Assembly (NCBI RefSeq): GCF_018388445.1
Contig: NZ_CP074405.1
Location: 1 to 64,000, forward strand
Direction of reading: 5' to 3'
DNA from: Cellulomonas wangleii
Lineage (GTDB): Bacteria > Actinomycetota > Actinomycetes > Actinomycetales > Cellulomonadaceae
Length of the DNA stretch: 64,000 bases
The position numbers were made by a program, and so were the translations under genes. The number at the start of each line of letters is the position of its first letter. Position 1 is the first letter of the stretch. This document shows positions 23,676 to 34,650 of the stretch, piece by piece. The notes beneath the pieces were generated by a model. The model saw only the letters and a program-made list of their open reading frames with translations, did no database searches and was not told where the DNA came from.

Positions 23676-24215
23676 ATGTTCGCCACCATCCACACGTCCG
23701 CCGGTGACATCCGGGTCGAGCTGTTCGAGAACCACGCGCCGCGCACCGTCGAGAACTTCGTCGGGCTGGCCAAGGGCACCATCGAGTGGACCGACCCCAG
23801 CACCGGCGCGCCCCGTACCGACCCGCTGTACTCCGGCGTCGTCTTCCACCGCGTCATCCCGGACTTCATGATCCAGGGCGGCGACCCGCTCGGGAACGGC
23901 CGCGGCGGCCCGGGCTACCAGTTCGACGACGAGATCCACCCCGAGCTCACGTTCTCCGAGCCCTACCTGCTCGCCATGGCCAACGCCGGCAAGCGCCTCG
24001 ACCCGGTCACGGGCAAGGTCGGCGGCACCAACGGGTCGCAGTTCTTCATCTCCGTGGCGCCCACCACGTGGCTCAACGGCAAGCACACGATCTTCGGCAA
24101 GGTCGTGGACGACGAGAGCCGCAAGGTGGTCGACGCGATCGCCGCGACGCCCACGCGTCCCGGTGACCGCCCCGTCCAGGACGTGACCATCACGTCCATC
24201 ACGGTGGAGGACTGA
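23676..24215 (+). CDS. ppiA: peptidyl-prolyl cis-trans isomerase, cyclophilin type
   Basis: A 179-residue cytosolic cyclophilin that accelerates proline isomerisation. The core FHRVIPDFMIQGGDP (near residue 60) holds the catalytic Arg, and NGSQFFISV and LNGKHTIFGKV complete the active site. No signal peptide. The -10 hexamer CAGACT ends 6 nt before the ATG at 23676, so the mRNA is probably leaderless. The rhomboid gene begins 17 bp after the stop and is likely co-transcribed. Confidence 0.95.
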   Translation: MFATIHTSAGDIRVELFENHAPRTVENFVGLAKGTIEWTDPSTGAPRTDPLYSGVVFHRVIPDFMIQGGDPLGNGRGGPGYQFDDEIHPELTFSEPYLLAMANAGKRLDPVTGKVGGTNGSQFFISVAPTTWLNGKHTIFGKVVDDESRKVVDAIAATPTRPGDRPVQDVTITSITVED

Positions 24216-24232
24216 CCATCAGCGGTCCCGAC

Positions 24233-25111
24233 GTGCCGGGCGGCCCCCCCGCGGGGCCGCCCGGCGTGCCCGGCGGTGCGGCCGAGCAGGTTCCCGTGTG
24301 CCCGCGGCACCCCGACCGCGTCTCCTACGTGCGGTGCCAGCGCTGCGGCCGGCCCGCGTGCCCCGAGTGCCAGCGGCCGGCCCCGGTCGGCATCCACTGC
24401 GTCGACTGCGTCGCGGAGGCGGCACGGACCGCCCGCGAGGGGCGCACCGTGTTCGGCGGCCGCGTGCGCGCCGGGCGGCCCGTCGTCACGCTGACCCTCA
24501 TCGGGCTGTGCGCCGTGTCCTACGTGCTCCAGCTCGCGGTGCCCGGGTGGACGTCGCAGTGGGCGTTCAGCCCGCTGGCCGGCGCCTTCGAGCCGTGGCG
24601 GTTCCTCACCGCGGCGTTCCTGCACTCGCCGGGCCAGGTCTTCCACATCCTGTTCAACATGCTCGCGCTGTGGATGATCGGGCCGTACCTGGAGAGCACG
24701 CTCGGGCGCGCGCGGTTCGCCGTGCTGTACCTGATGAGCGCCCTCGGCGGGTCCGTGGCCGCCGTGCTGCTCGCGACCGCCACCGACAGCTGGACCACGG
24801 CGATGGTCGGTGCCTCGGGTGCCGTCTTCGGACTGTTCGGCGCCGTGCTCGTGGTGCTGCGGCGCCTGGGCCGTGACGCCGGGCCCATCATCGGGATCCT
24901 CGTCCTCAACGGCGTGCTGGGGTTCGTGCTGCCCAACATCGCCTGGCAGGCGCACCTGGGCGGACTCGTCGTGGGGGCCGCGCTGGGTGCGGCCTTCGCC
25001 TACGCCCCGCGCGAGCGGCGGGCCCTGGTCGGCTGGGCCGCACCCGTCGCGGTCCTCGTCCTGCTCCTCGGGGCCACGTGGGCGACGTACGCGTCCGTCG
25101 GCCTCGTCTGA
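24233..25111 (+). CDS. rhomboid-family intramembrane serine protease
   Basis: A 292-residue membrane protease with an N-terminal zinc-finger-like segment (CPRHPDRVSYVRCQRCGRPA, then CPECQ and CVDC, residues 22-62) of B-box type. Six hydrophobic segments follow from residue 83. The catalytic Ser is in GASGAVFGLFG (near 195) and the His in WQAHLGGLVVG (near 241); FNMLALWMIGPYLE carries the usual Asn in the oxyanion region. Substrate unknown. GTG at 24233 has only a weak ribosome site; translation may depend on the ppiA gene just upstream. Confidence 0.92.
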   Translation: MPGGPPAGPPGVPGGAAEQVPVCPRHPDRVSYVRCQRCGRPACPECQRPAPVGIHCVDCVAEAARTAREGRTVFGGRVRAGRPVVTLTLIGLCAVSYVLQLAVPGWTSQWAFSPLAGAFEPWRFLTAAFLHSPGQVFHILFNMLALWMIGPYLESTLGRARFAVLYLMSALGGSVAAVLLATATDSWTTAMVGASGAVFGLFGAVLVVLRRLGRDAGPIIGILVLNGVLGFVLPNIAWQAHLGGLVVGAALGAAFAYAPRERRALVGWAAPVAVLVLLLGATWATYASVGLV

Positions 25112-25146
25112 CCTGCTGACGCACCCTCCCCAGCGTTACTCACAGC

Positions 25147-25223
25147 TGTGGAACTACACCGATGTAGTTCTCCACAGGTATGTGCACCGCCTGTGGATGA
25201 CCAACGGCGCGGGTTGTGGACAG
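25147..25223. promoter_or_regulatory. DnaA-box-like cluster and hairpin
   Basis: In the 167-bp gap between the convergent rhomboid and crgA genes are TGTGGAACT (25147), TTCTCCACA (25168-25176), TGTGGATGA (25192-25200) and TGTGGACAG (25215-25223), three of them one or two mismatches from the DnaA box. The first two also form the arms of an imperfect hairpin (25147-25176, 12 bp, 2-nt bulge, CCGA loop), which could be a bidirectional terminator. A DnaA-titration role is possible but only inferred. Confidence 0.45.
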
Positions 25224-25278
25224 GGCTGTGGGCGCGTGACGCGCGCTCAGCCCTGTCCCCGCGGGAAGAAGGTGCTGC

Positions 25279-25527
25279 TCAGCGCCAGCGCGTCAGCATG
25301 CCGAAGCCCACGATGATGATCGCGAAGCCGACGGCGAGGTTCCACTGACCGATGGGCAGCGGGTACGCGGCACCGGGGGAGAGGTACGTGACGACCAGCC
25401 ACAGCAGGCCGAAGATCATCAGGCCCAGCGACACCGGCAGGAACCAGCGGGGCAGGGGCTTGGGCGCGGCGGCCTTGGCCGGCGGCGGGGTGTAGGTCGC
25501 CTTCTTGCGCGACTTCGACTCGGGCAC
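25279..25527 (-). CDS. crgA: cell division protein CrgA
   Basis: An 82-residue actinobacterial divisome protein that helps recruit FtsI/penicillin-binding proteins and coordinates septation. A basic, proline-rich cytoplasmic N-terminus (PESKSRKKATYTPPP) precedes two membrane segments (about residues 30-50 and 60-77) with the conserved WNLAVGFAIIIVGFG. GTG at 25527 follows AGGAG. CrgA genes usually lie beside the pkn/rodA/pbpA cluster near oriC, as here. Confidence 0.93.
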   Translation of the reverse strand: MPESKSRKKATYTPPPAKAAAPKPLPRWFLPVSLGLMIFGLLWLVVTYLSPGAAYPLPIGQWNLAVGFAIIIVGFGMLTRWR

Positions 25528-25717
25528 GGGCGGGCTCCTGTCTGCGACGGTGCGATGAGCAGGTGGGAACCGACACCACCGGGCGGATCTGGACGGTGGG
25601 CCGTCCGAGTGCCCGATGTCGTCGACCTGCGGACCGGTGTCGGCGTGCCGCCGAACGTGACCTAGCGTAGTGCCGTCGTCCCGCCGCACGTGCGGGGACC
25701 CTGCGGAGGGAGACGCC

Positions 25718-26572
25718 GTGACCGAGACCGCCGGTGCCCGGGCGCGCGCCCGACGGCCCGGCCTGGGCCGCGGCGCCGTCGCCGTGGGTCTCGTCCTCGG
25801 GCTGTCCGGCCTCCTGTTCACCGTCAACGCCCGCAGCGCCGGCACGGACGAGGCGCGCCACCCGCAGGACCTGCGCGAGCTGACGCAGAAGCAGGCCGCC
25901 ACCGTACAGCGCCTGTCCGGCGAGGTCGACACGCTGCGGGCCGAGGTGGAGGCACTCACCGCCGAGCAGAACGCCCTCGCGGGCAGGCCGGCCCTCACCC
26001 CCACGGCGGGTGACCTCGTGGCGGGTGGCTCGGTGCCGGTCAGCGGACCGGGCCTCGTCATCTCCCTGGACGACGCCCCGGTGGACTCCCGGCGCGACGA
26101 CGTCCGACCGGACCTGCTCGTGGTGCACCAGCAGGACATCCAGGCCGTCATGAACGCCCTGTGGGCGGGTGGCGCCGAGGCGATGGGCCTGATGGACCAG
26201 CGGGTGGTGTCCACGACCGGCGTGCAGTGCCAGGGCAACGTCCTGCGCCTGCACGGCCGCATGTACTCGCCGCCGTTCGTCATCACGGCCGTGGGCGACC
26301 CCGAGCAGCTGCGTGCCGCGCTCGCCGCGGACGAGGACGTCCGCACCTACGTGCGGCAGGCCGGTGAGCTCAACCTGGGCTGGGACCTCGAGGAACGGAG
26401 CGAGGTCGAGCTGCCTGCCTACTCCGGCGCGACCGAGCTGGGCTGGGCGCGCGTGCCGGACGACGTCGAGGTGCTGCCCGGCGTGCCCGCGGCGGCACCG
26501 GCGGACGAGGACGCCCCCACGGCGAGCGCCCGGCCGAGCGGCCCGCGGACGACCGAGGAGGGCCACCTGTGA
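25718..26572 (+). CDS. DUF881 family protein
   Basis: A 284-residue single-pass membrane protein: hydrophobic segment at about residues 19-40, a coiled-coil stretch (DLRELTQKQAATVQRLSGEV, about 50-85), then the DUF881 domain with GPGLVISLDDAP, DLLVVHQQDIQAVMNALWAGGAEA and the cysteine-containing CQGNVLRLHGRMYSPPFVITAVGD. DUF881 proteins commonly sit in division or sortase gene neighbourhoods; the biochemical role is unknown. GTG at 25718 follows GCGGAGGGAG. Its stop overlaps the sortase start (GTGA). Confidence 0.9.
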   Translation: MTETAGARARARRPGLGRGAVAVGLVLGLSGLLFTVNARSAGTDEARHPQDLRELTQKQAATVQRLSGEVDTLRAEVEALTAEQNALAGRPALTPTAGDLVAGGSVPVSGPGLVISLDDAPVDSRRDDVRPDLLVVHQQDIQAVMNALWAGGAEAMGLMDQRVVSTTGVQCQGNVLRLHGRMYSPPFVITAVGDPEQLRAALAADEDVRTYVRQAGELNLGWDLEERSEVELPAYSGATELGWARVPDDVEVLPGVPAAAPADEDAPTASARPSGPRTTEEGHL

Positions 26573-27345
26573 CCCGGTCCGCCACGACGGAGCGGGCACC
26601 CGCACACGTCCGCGCGACACGTCCGCGCACCGCTGCCGGGTTCTTCTATGGCGCCGTGGGTGTCCTCGGCGAGCTGCTCATCACCCTGGGTGTGCTGCTG
26701 CTGGGGTTCCTGGTGTGGCAGCTGTGGTGGACGGACGTCGAGGGCGACGCCGTGCAGGCGGAGATCGTCCGGGACCTCGACTTCGCCCCGCCCGCCGCGG
26801 CGGTCGACGACGACAGCGGGATCGCCGAGCCGCGACGCGACGAGCCGCCGGTGATCGAGGAGCCCGCGCACGCGGTCTCGTTCGCCACGCTCCAGGTGCC
26901 GCGCTGGGCCGGGGAGCCCGAGCGCCCGATCTCGCAGGGGACCGACCGGCCCACGGTGCTGGACGTGCTGGGCATCGGGCACTACCCCGGCACCGCGATG
27001 CCGGGGGGAGTGGGCAACTTCGCGCTCGCCGGGCACCGGGTGACGTACGGCAAGCCGTTCAACCGCATCGAGGAGCTGCAGCTCGGCGACCCGCTCGTCG
27101 TCCGCACGGCCGACACCTGGTACGTGTACCGGGTCACGGGCACCGAGGTCGTCCTGCCGCCCGACGTGCGGGTCATCGCGCCCGTGCCCAACGAGCCCGG
27201 CGTCGAGCCGACGGAGCGGTACATCACGCTCACCACGTGCCACCCCATGTTCTCCGCGCGCGAGCGGTTCATCGTGCACGGCGTGCTCGACTACTGGGCC
27301 CCCGTGTCGTCCGGCACCCCCGCCGAGCTGCTGGGGACGCCGTGA
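26569..27345 (+). CDS. srtE: class E sortase
   Basis: A 258-residue membrane-anchored transpeptidase that links surface proteins to peptidoglycan; class E is the housekeeping type of high-GC actinobacteria and usually recognises LAXTG. Membrane segment at about residues 30-52. Catalytic residues are His in LAGHRVTYG (near 157), Cys in LTTCHPMFS (near 224) and Arg in RERFIVHG (near 232). GTG at 26569 overlaps the DUF881 stop by 4 nt. A small membrane protein gene follows 43 bp downstream. Confidence 0.94.
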   Translation: MTRSATTERAPAHVRATRPRTAAGFFYGAVGVLGELLITLGVLLLGFLVWQLWWTDVEGDAVQAEIVRDLDFAPPAAAVDDDSGIAEPRRDEPPVIEEPAHAVSFATLQVPRWAGEPERPISQGTDRPTVLDVLGIGHYPGTAMPGGVGNFALAGHRVTYGKPFNRIEELQLGDPLVVRTADTWYVYRVTGTEVVLPPDVRVIAPVPNEPGVEPTERYITLTTCHPMFSARERFIVHGVLDYWAPVSSGTPAELLGTP

Positions 27346-27388
27346 CCGGCAGGCGGGACCGGGCTGGGCGCACGACGACGGGAGGCTC

Positions 27389-27553
27389 ATGATGTACGGA
27401 TGGTTGTGGCGGCACCTGCCGGGCCCGGTGCCCGTGCGCGTGGTCCTCGCGGCCGTGCTCGCCGCGGCGGTGCTCGCGGCGTGCTTCCTGTGGCTGTACC
27501 CCGCGGTCGCGCCGTACATGCCCTTCAACGAGACCACGGTGGGTGAGGGATGA
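27389..27553 (+). CDS. small membrane protein
   Basis: A 54-residue protein with one hydrophobic segment (VPVRVVLAAVLAAAVLAACF, about residues 16-35) and a short C-terminal tail (YPAVAPYMPFNETTVGEG). Two ATG codons in tandem (27389, 27392) follow GGGAGG. The stop overlaps the start of the next gene (ATGA). Small proteins of this kind recur between sortase and pabA genes in actinobacteria; function unknown. Confidence 0.7.
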   Translation: MMYGWLWRHLPGPVPVRVVLAAVLAAAVLAACFLWLYPAVAPYMPFNETTVGEG

Positions 27554-28173
27554 CGCGGATCCTCGTCGTCGACAACTACGACTCGTTCGTCTACACGATC
27601 GTCGGCTACCTCGACCAGCTCGGGGCGAAGCCGGAGGTCGTGCGCAACGACGCCGTGCCGCCCGCCGCGGAACGCGCCGGGTACGACGGCGTCCTCGTGT
27701 CCCCGGGCCCCGGCGCACCCGCCGACGCCGGTGCGAGCACCCAGGTCATCCGGGACTGCGCGACGTCGGGCACGCCCATGCTCGGCGTGTGCCTGGGCCA
27801 CCAGGCCCTCGGTGAGGTCTTCGGCGGCACCGTGACGCACGCCCCGGAGCTCATGCACGGCAAGACGAGCCAGGTCGAGCACGACGGTCAGGGCGTGCTC
27901 GCCGGGCTGCCCGTCCCGTTCACCGCGACGCGCTACCACTCGCTCGCGGTCGTGGACGGCACGTTCTCCGACGAGCTGGTGGTCACGGCCCGCGCGAACG
28001 GCATCATCATGGGCCTGCAGCACCGGGACCTGCCCCTGCACGGCGTGCAGTTCCACCCCGAGTCCGTGCTCACCGAGGGCGGGCACCGGCTGCTGGCCAA
28101 CTGGCTGGAGGTCTGCGGGGCACGGGACGCCGTCGAGCGGTCGCAGGGGCTGCACCCGCTCGTCCGCCTCTGA
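27550..28173 (+). CDS. pabA: aminodeoxychorismate/anthranilate synthase glutaminase subunit
   Basis: Class I glutamine amidotransferase of 207 residues that supplies ammonia to chorismate-using enzymes of folate or tryptophan synthesis. Motifs are DNYDSFVYTIV at the N-terminus, SPGPGAP near residue 50, the nucleophile Cys in GVCLGHQALGE (near 81), and the His/Glu pair in GVQFHPESVLT (near 168). No synthase partner is adjacent, and position next to pknB is typical of actinobacteria, so PabA/TrpG cannot be told apart. ATG overlaps the preceding stop. Confidence 0.9.
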   Translation: MTRILVVDNYDSFVYTIVGYLDQLGAKPEVVRNDAVPPAAERAGYDGVLVSPGPGAPADAGASTQVIRDCATSGTPMLGVCLGHQALGEVFGGTVTHAPELMHGKTSQVEHDGQGVLAGLPVPFTATRYHSLAVVDGTFSDELVVTARANGIIMGLQHRDLPLHGVQFHPESVLTEGGHRLLANWLEVCGARDAVERSQGLHPLVRL

Positions 28174-28216
28174 TCCACCGGGTCACCCGCGCCACGCGTG
28201 CGCGGATCCCGACGGA

Positions 28217-28252
28217 CGGACGCCCCCCGACCCTGAGGTCGGGGGGCGTCCG
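28217..28252. terminator. bidirectional terminator between pabA and pknB
   Basis: A perfect 16-bp stem around CGCCCCCCGACC with a 4-nt loop (CTGA), midway between the two convergent genes. Confidence 0.85.
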
Positions 28253-28260
28253 CGTCGCTG

Positions 28261-30260
<2,000 letters not shown>

Positions 30261-30261
<1 letters not shown>

Positions 30262-31643
30262 TAGGAGTCCTTCACTTCCGTCGGTCGGGGCGCACCGGTT
30301 CGTGCCAGGGCCCCGTCTGCCGGGGCGGGGAGGCCGCCGCGGCTCGGTTCTGCGGCGATCATCCCACCCGGTGGGCCGCCACGAGGGTACTCGGCGGTCA
30401 CCGCGCGCCCTGCCGGTTCCTGCGGGCCGGCCCCGAGCAGCCGGTCCGCCAGCGCCGCCCCGAGCAGTGCGACCAGCACGAGCACGAGCGCGACCAGCGG
30501 CAGGCGCAGGCGCCGGACCCAGCCGGAGGCGCTCGCCAGGACACCGTCGAGCGGGCCGTCGGACGGTGCTTCACGGCGACCACGTCGGGTGCCGTCGTCA
30601 GCGGGTGCGGCACGCCCGGCGCGCTCGCGCCGGGACGGCGGGTACGACGGCGGCGCGGCCTCGGTGCGCGCGGCCTCCCTGCCCGCACCGGGGCGCGTGG
30701 TGCCGCCGACGGGTGCGGGCCGGGAGGCCGCGTCCGGCGACGTGCGCGGGCCGGTGGCGCCACGGCGGTCCTCACGGGCCCGGTCCGGCTTGCTGACCAG
30801 AACGGCCACGCCGGACGGCGGCGTCTGCGGCAGAAGCCGGTCGAGCAGCCCCGCGAGCTCCTCGCCCGACGCCGGGCGCTCGGAGGGCTCCTTGGACAGC
30901 AGGCGCAGCACGAGCGCCGCCAGCTTGCGGTCCACGGACGCCGGCAGCGGCGGCACGGGGTCGTTGACGTGGGCAACGGCGATGTCGACGGCCGTGGGAC
31001 CGGTGAAGGGGCGGCGGCCGGCCAGCGCCTCGTACGCCACCACACCCAGGGAGTACAGGTCGGACAGCGGGGTCGCGGGGCGGCCCACGGCCTGCTCGGG
31101 GGAGAGGTACTGGGCCGTGCCCATCACCATGCCGGTGGCCGTCATGGTCTTCTGGTCGGCGGCGAGCGACACCCCGAAGTCGGTGATCTTCACCCGTCCG
31201 GACCGCGCGAGCAGCACGTTGCCGGGCTTGACGTCCCGGTGCACGACGCCGGCCTGGTGCGCGGCGTGCAGCCCGCGGGCGGTCTGGGCGAGGATCGGCA
31301 GCAGCCGTCGGGGCGGGAGCACGGGCTCCCGCTCGAGCAGGTCGGACAGCGGCTCGCCCACGACGAGCTCCATGACGAGGTACGCGGAGCCCTCCTGCTC
31401 GCCGTAGTCGAACAGCGCGGCGATGTGCGGGTGGTGCAGGGCGGCGGAGTTGCGCGCTTCTGTGCGGAACCGCTCCAGGAACCCGGCGTCCCCGGCGAAC
31501 TCGTTGCGCAGCACCTTGACGGCGACCGCACGCGCCAGGGCGTCGTCGTTGGCCTCCCACACCTCGCCCATGCCGCCCACGGCGATGCGGCGCAGCAGCC
31601 GGTAGCGGCCACCGCCCAGCGCGACACCCGGAGCCGTCCTCAT
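30261..31643 (-). CDS. pknA: Ser/Thr protein kinase PknA
   Basis: Second kinase of the cluster, 460 residues, without extracellular sensor. The kinase domain has AVGGMGEVW near residue 20, the ATP-binding Lys in AVKVLRNEF near 44, HRDVKPGNV near 134 and DFGVS near 152. A long basic, proline-rich linker leads to a single membrane helix (about 374-397) and a short outer tail. ATG at 31643 overlaps the pbpA stop (ATGA). In mycobacteria PknA and PknB phosphorylate division and wall-synthesis proteins including FhaA, RodA partners and CrgA-associated factors. Confidence 0.94.
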
Positions 31644-33091
31644 GAGGCCAGCACCGCCTGGATGACGGCGCGGGCGATCGGTGCGGCGACCGCCCCGCCG
31701 GTCGCCTCGTTGCCCAGGCTGCCGCCGTTCTCCACGATCACCGCGACCGCGACACGCGGTGCGTCGGCGGGGGCGAAGGCGGTGAACCACGCGTGCGGCG
31801 GCTGCCCCTCGACGGTCTGGGCCGTGCCGGTCTTGCCCGCGACCTGCACACCGTCGATGCGGGCGGAGCGTCCGGTGCCGGACTCGACCACACCCACCAT
31901 CATCTGCGTCAGGGCGCTCGCGGTCGACGCCGACACGGCGTCGGAGAGCGCCTCGGGCTTGGTCTGCGACACCACGGTGAGGTCGGCGGCGCGGACGGTG
32001 TCGACCAGGTACGGCGTCATGACGCGCCCGCCGTTGGCGATCCCGGACGCCACCATGGCCATCTGCAGCGGCGTCGCCTGCACGTCCCGCTGCCCGATCG
32101 CGGACTGCGCCAGCATCGCCGGGTCCAGGCCGTCGGGGAACACGGACTCGACCACGGGCATCGGCACGGTCAGCGAGTCGTCGAGGAACCCGAAGCGCTC
32201 GGACTGCTCGCGCAGCGCGTCCTCCCCGAGCGTCAGGCCGAGGCTCGCGAAGGCGGTGTTGCAGGAGATGCGCAGCGCCTCCGCGAGGCTCACCTGGTCG
32301 GCGCCGCAGCTGCTGCCGCCGAAGTTGCTGATCGTGGCCGAGGTCTGGGGGAGCGCGAGCTCGGTGGGCGACGGGACCAGGGTGTCCGCGGTGTACTGCC
32401 CGGACTCCAGGGCGGCCGCGGCCGTGACCAGCTTGAACGTGGACCCGGGCGCGAATCGCTCCTGGGTGCCCTTGGAGCGCAGCGGGTTGCCCGGGGCCGC
32501 CTCGAGCGCGCGGTACTGCGCGGCGGCCTCCGTCGTGGAGTGCACCGCCAGGGCGTTGGGGTCGAACCCGGGGGTGGACACCAGCGCGAGGATCCGCCCC
32601 GTGCTCGGCTCGAGGGCCACGACCGCGCCCTCCTGGTTCCCCAGGCCGTCCCACGCCGCCTGCTGGGCCGCGGGCACGATGGTCGTCTCGACCGCGGCGC
32701 CCTCGGGCCGCCGGCCCGTGAGCAGGTCGCGGATGCGCGTGAAGAAGAGCTGGTCCGACCGGCCCGTGAGCTGGTCGTTCTCGGCCTCCTCGAGCTGCGT
32801 GCGGCCGTTGGCGATCGAGTAGAACCCGGTGACGGCCGAGTACACGGCGCCCTTCGGGTACTCCCGCTGGTAGCCGAAGGGGTCGTCGACCGGCACCGAC
32901 ACGGCGATGGCCTCACCGCCGGCGACGATCGGGCCGCGCGCGTTGCCGTGCTCCCGGTACAGGGTCCGCACGTTGCGGCCGTCGGTGTTGAGGGACTCGG
33001 CCTGGAAGAACTGGACCCACGACGCCGCGCCCATGAGGGCCACGAACATCACGAGCGTCAGGGTCGCGAGACGGCGCAGCGGGGTGTTCAC
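31640..33091 (-). CDS. pbpA: penicillin-binding protein PbpA (class B transpeptidase)
   Basis: Periplasmic D,D-transpeptidase of 483 residues that cross-links peptidoglycan in partnership with RodA. A signal anchor spans about residues 8-28. Catalytic motifs are SxxK in PGSTFKL (near 217), SCN in RISCNTAF (near 278) and KTG in AGKTGTAQ (near 419). GTG at 33091; it overlaps rodA and pknA by 4 nt at each end, so all are translated as one unit. Confidence 0.95.
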   Translation of the reverse strand: MNTPLRRLATLTLVMFVALMGAASWVQFFQAESLNTDGRNVRTLYREHGNARGPIVAGGEAIAVSVPVDDPFGYQREYPKGAVYSAVTGFYSIANGRTQLEEAENDQLTGRSDQLFFTRIRDLLTGRRPEGAAVETTIVPAAQQAAWDGLGNQEGAVVALEPSTGRILALVSTPGFDPNALAVHSTTEAAAQYRALEAAPGNPLRSKGTQERFAPGSTFKLVTAAAALESGQYTADTLVPSPTELALPQTSATISNFGGSSCGADQVSLAEALRISCNTAFASLGLTLGEDALREQSERFGFLDDSLTVPMPVVESVFPDGLDPAMLAQSAIGQRDVQATPLQMAMVASGIANGGRVMTPYLVDTVRAADLTVVSQTKPEALSDAVSASTASALTQMMVGVVESGTGRSARIDGVQVAGKTGTAQTVEGQPPHAWFTAFAPADAPRVAVAVIVENGGSLGNEATGGAVAAPIARAVIQAVLAS

Positions 33092-34650
33092 CGGTCCTCA
33101 CCTCCCAGCAGCTCGGTCGGGTTGTCGTCAGGTGCGGGGCCGTCGGTCCCGTCGTCCCGGGTGGGCGTCGACGTGCGCAGCGGCGCACCGCCGGCGTCCG
33201 CGGCCGGGGCGCCGGGGCGGGCCGTGGAGCGTCCGTTGCCGGCGGGGCGCGAGCGTCCGGGACCGGCCACCGGGATGCCGATGTCCGGCGTGGCGATCGC
33301 GCGGACCGCGGGCACGGGACGTCGTGCCTCGTCCGAGATGCGCAGCAGCAGCGCGGCGATCATCCAGTTGGCGACCAGCGAGGACCCCCCGTACGCCAGG
33401 AAGGGCGTGGTCAGGCCGGTCAGCGGGATGAGCCGGGTCACGCCGCCGACGACGACGAACAGCTGGAACGCGATGACGAAGGACAGGCCGCCGGCGAGCA
33501 GCTTGCCGAAGCCGTCGCGCACGCCGATCGCCGTGCGCAGGCCGCGCTCCACCAGGATCGTGTACAGCAGCAGGATCGCGATGAGCCCGGTCAGCCCCAG
33601 CTCCTCGCCGAGCGACGCGACGATGAAGTCGGAGTAGGCGAACGGGACCAGGTCGGGGCGGCCCTGCCCCAGGCCGGTGCCGAACAGGCCGCCGCTGGCC
33701 ATGCCGAACAGCCCGGCCACGAGCTGGCCCGAGCCGCCGGGCGACCGGTTGTAGATCTCGGGGTCCAGGGCGTGCAGCCACACGTCGAACCGTGCGCCCA
33801 CGTGGCCGAACGCGGTCGCCGCGACCGCGGCGCCGCCGACGAACAGCAGCAGGCCGATGACGATCCAGGACGTGCGCTCCGTGGCCAGGTACAGCACGGC
33901 CACGAACAGCCCGAAGAACAGCAGCGACGTGCCGAGGTCGCGCTGCAGCACGAGGACCGCGAGCGACGCGGCCCAGACCACCAGGATCGGGCCCAGGTCG
34001 CGGGCGCGCGGCAGCTGCAGGCCCACGACACGCTTGCCGGCCAGGGCGAGCGTGTCGCGGTGGGTCACCAGGTACCCGGCGAAGAACACCGCCAGCGCGA
34101 TCTTGGCGAACTCCGCCGGCTGCATGCCGACCGGCCCCACGCGCACCCAGATGCGGGCGCCGTTGATGGTCTGTCCCAGCCCTGGGACCAGGGGCAGCAC
34201 GATGAGCACCAGACCGACGACCATGGCCGTGTACGTGTACCGGCGCAGGGTGCGGTGGTCGCGCAGCACCAGCAGCACGACGATCGCCAGGGCGACCGAG
34301 ATGGCGGTCCACGCGAGCTGGCGGTCGGCGATGTCCGCGTCGGCACGGCCTCGCGCCGCGTACGCGATGGAGATGCGGTAGATCATCGCCAGGCCGATGC
34401 CGTTGAGCGCCACCACCACCGGCAGGATCACCGGGTCGGCGTACGGGGCGCGCAGGCGCAGCACCACGTGCACGACGAACGCGAGCACGGTGGTGCCCGC
34501 GGCGTAGGCGATGACGTGGGGCGGTACCGAGCCGGTGGCACCCAGGCCGGTCAGCACGTACCCGGCGATGCCGATGCCGAGCGCCGGGACGAGCAGCAGC
34601 AGCTCGGTGCCACGCCCGGGGCGGACGCGGTGCGGCTGGACGCTGGCCAT
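33088..34650 (-). CDS. rodA: FtsW/RodA/SpoVE-family glycosyltransferase
   Basis: SEDS-family peptidoglycan polymerase of 520 residues with about 12 membrane segments and a long hydrophilic C-terminal tail (from about residue 450). Family motifs include GLGQTINGARIWV, PAEFAKIALAVFFAGYL, LQRDLGTSLLFFGLF with the catalytic-type Asp, and the conserved TGLTTPFLAYGGSSLVANW near the end. Pairing with PbpA identifies it as RodA. ATG at 34650 overlaps the phosphatase stop. Confidence 0.95.
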   Translation of the reverse strand: MASVQPHRVRPGRGTELLLLVPALGIGIAGYVLTGLGATGSVPPHVIAYAAGTTVLAFVVHVVLRLRAPYADPVILPVVVALNGIGLAMIYRISIAYAARGRADADIADRQLAWTAISVALAIVVLLVLRDHRTLRRYTYTAMVVGLVLIVLPLVPGLGQTINGARIWVRVGPVGMQPAEFAKIALAVFFAGYLVTHRDTLALAGKRVVGLQLPRARDLGPILVVWAASLAVLVLQRDLGTSLLFFGLFVAVLYLATERTSWIVIGLLLFVGGAAVAATAFGHVGARFDVWLHALDPEIYNRSPGGSGQLVAGLFGMASGGLFGTGLGQGRPDLVPFAYSDFIVASLGEELGLTGLIAILLLYTILVERGLRTAIGVRDGFGKLLAGGLSFVIAFQLFVVVGGVTRLIPLTGLTTPFLAYGGSSLVANWMIAALLLRISDEARRPVPAVRAIATPDIGIPVAGPGRSRPAGNGRSTARPGAPAADAGGAPLRTSTPTRDDGTDGPAPDDNPTELLGGEDR

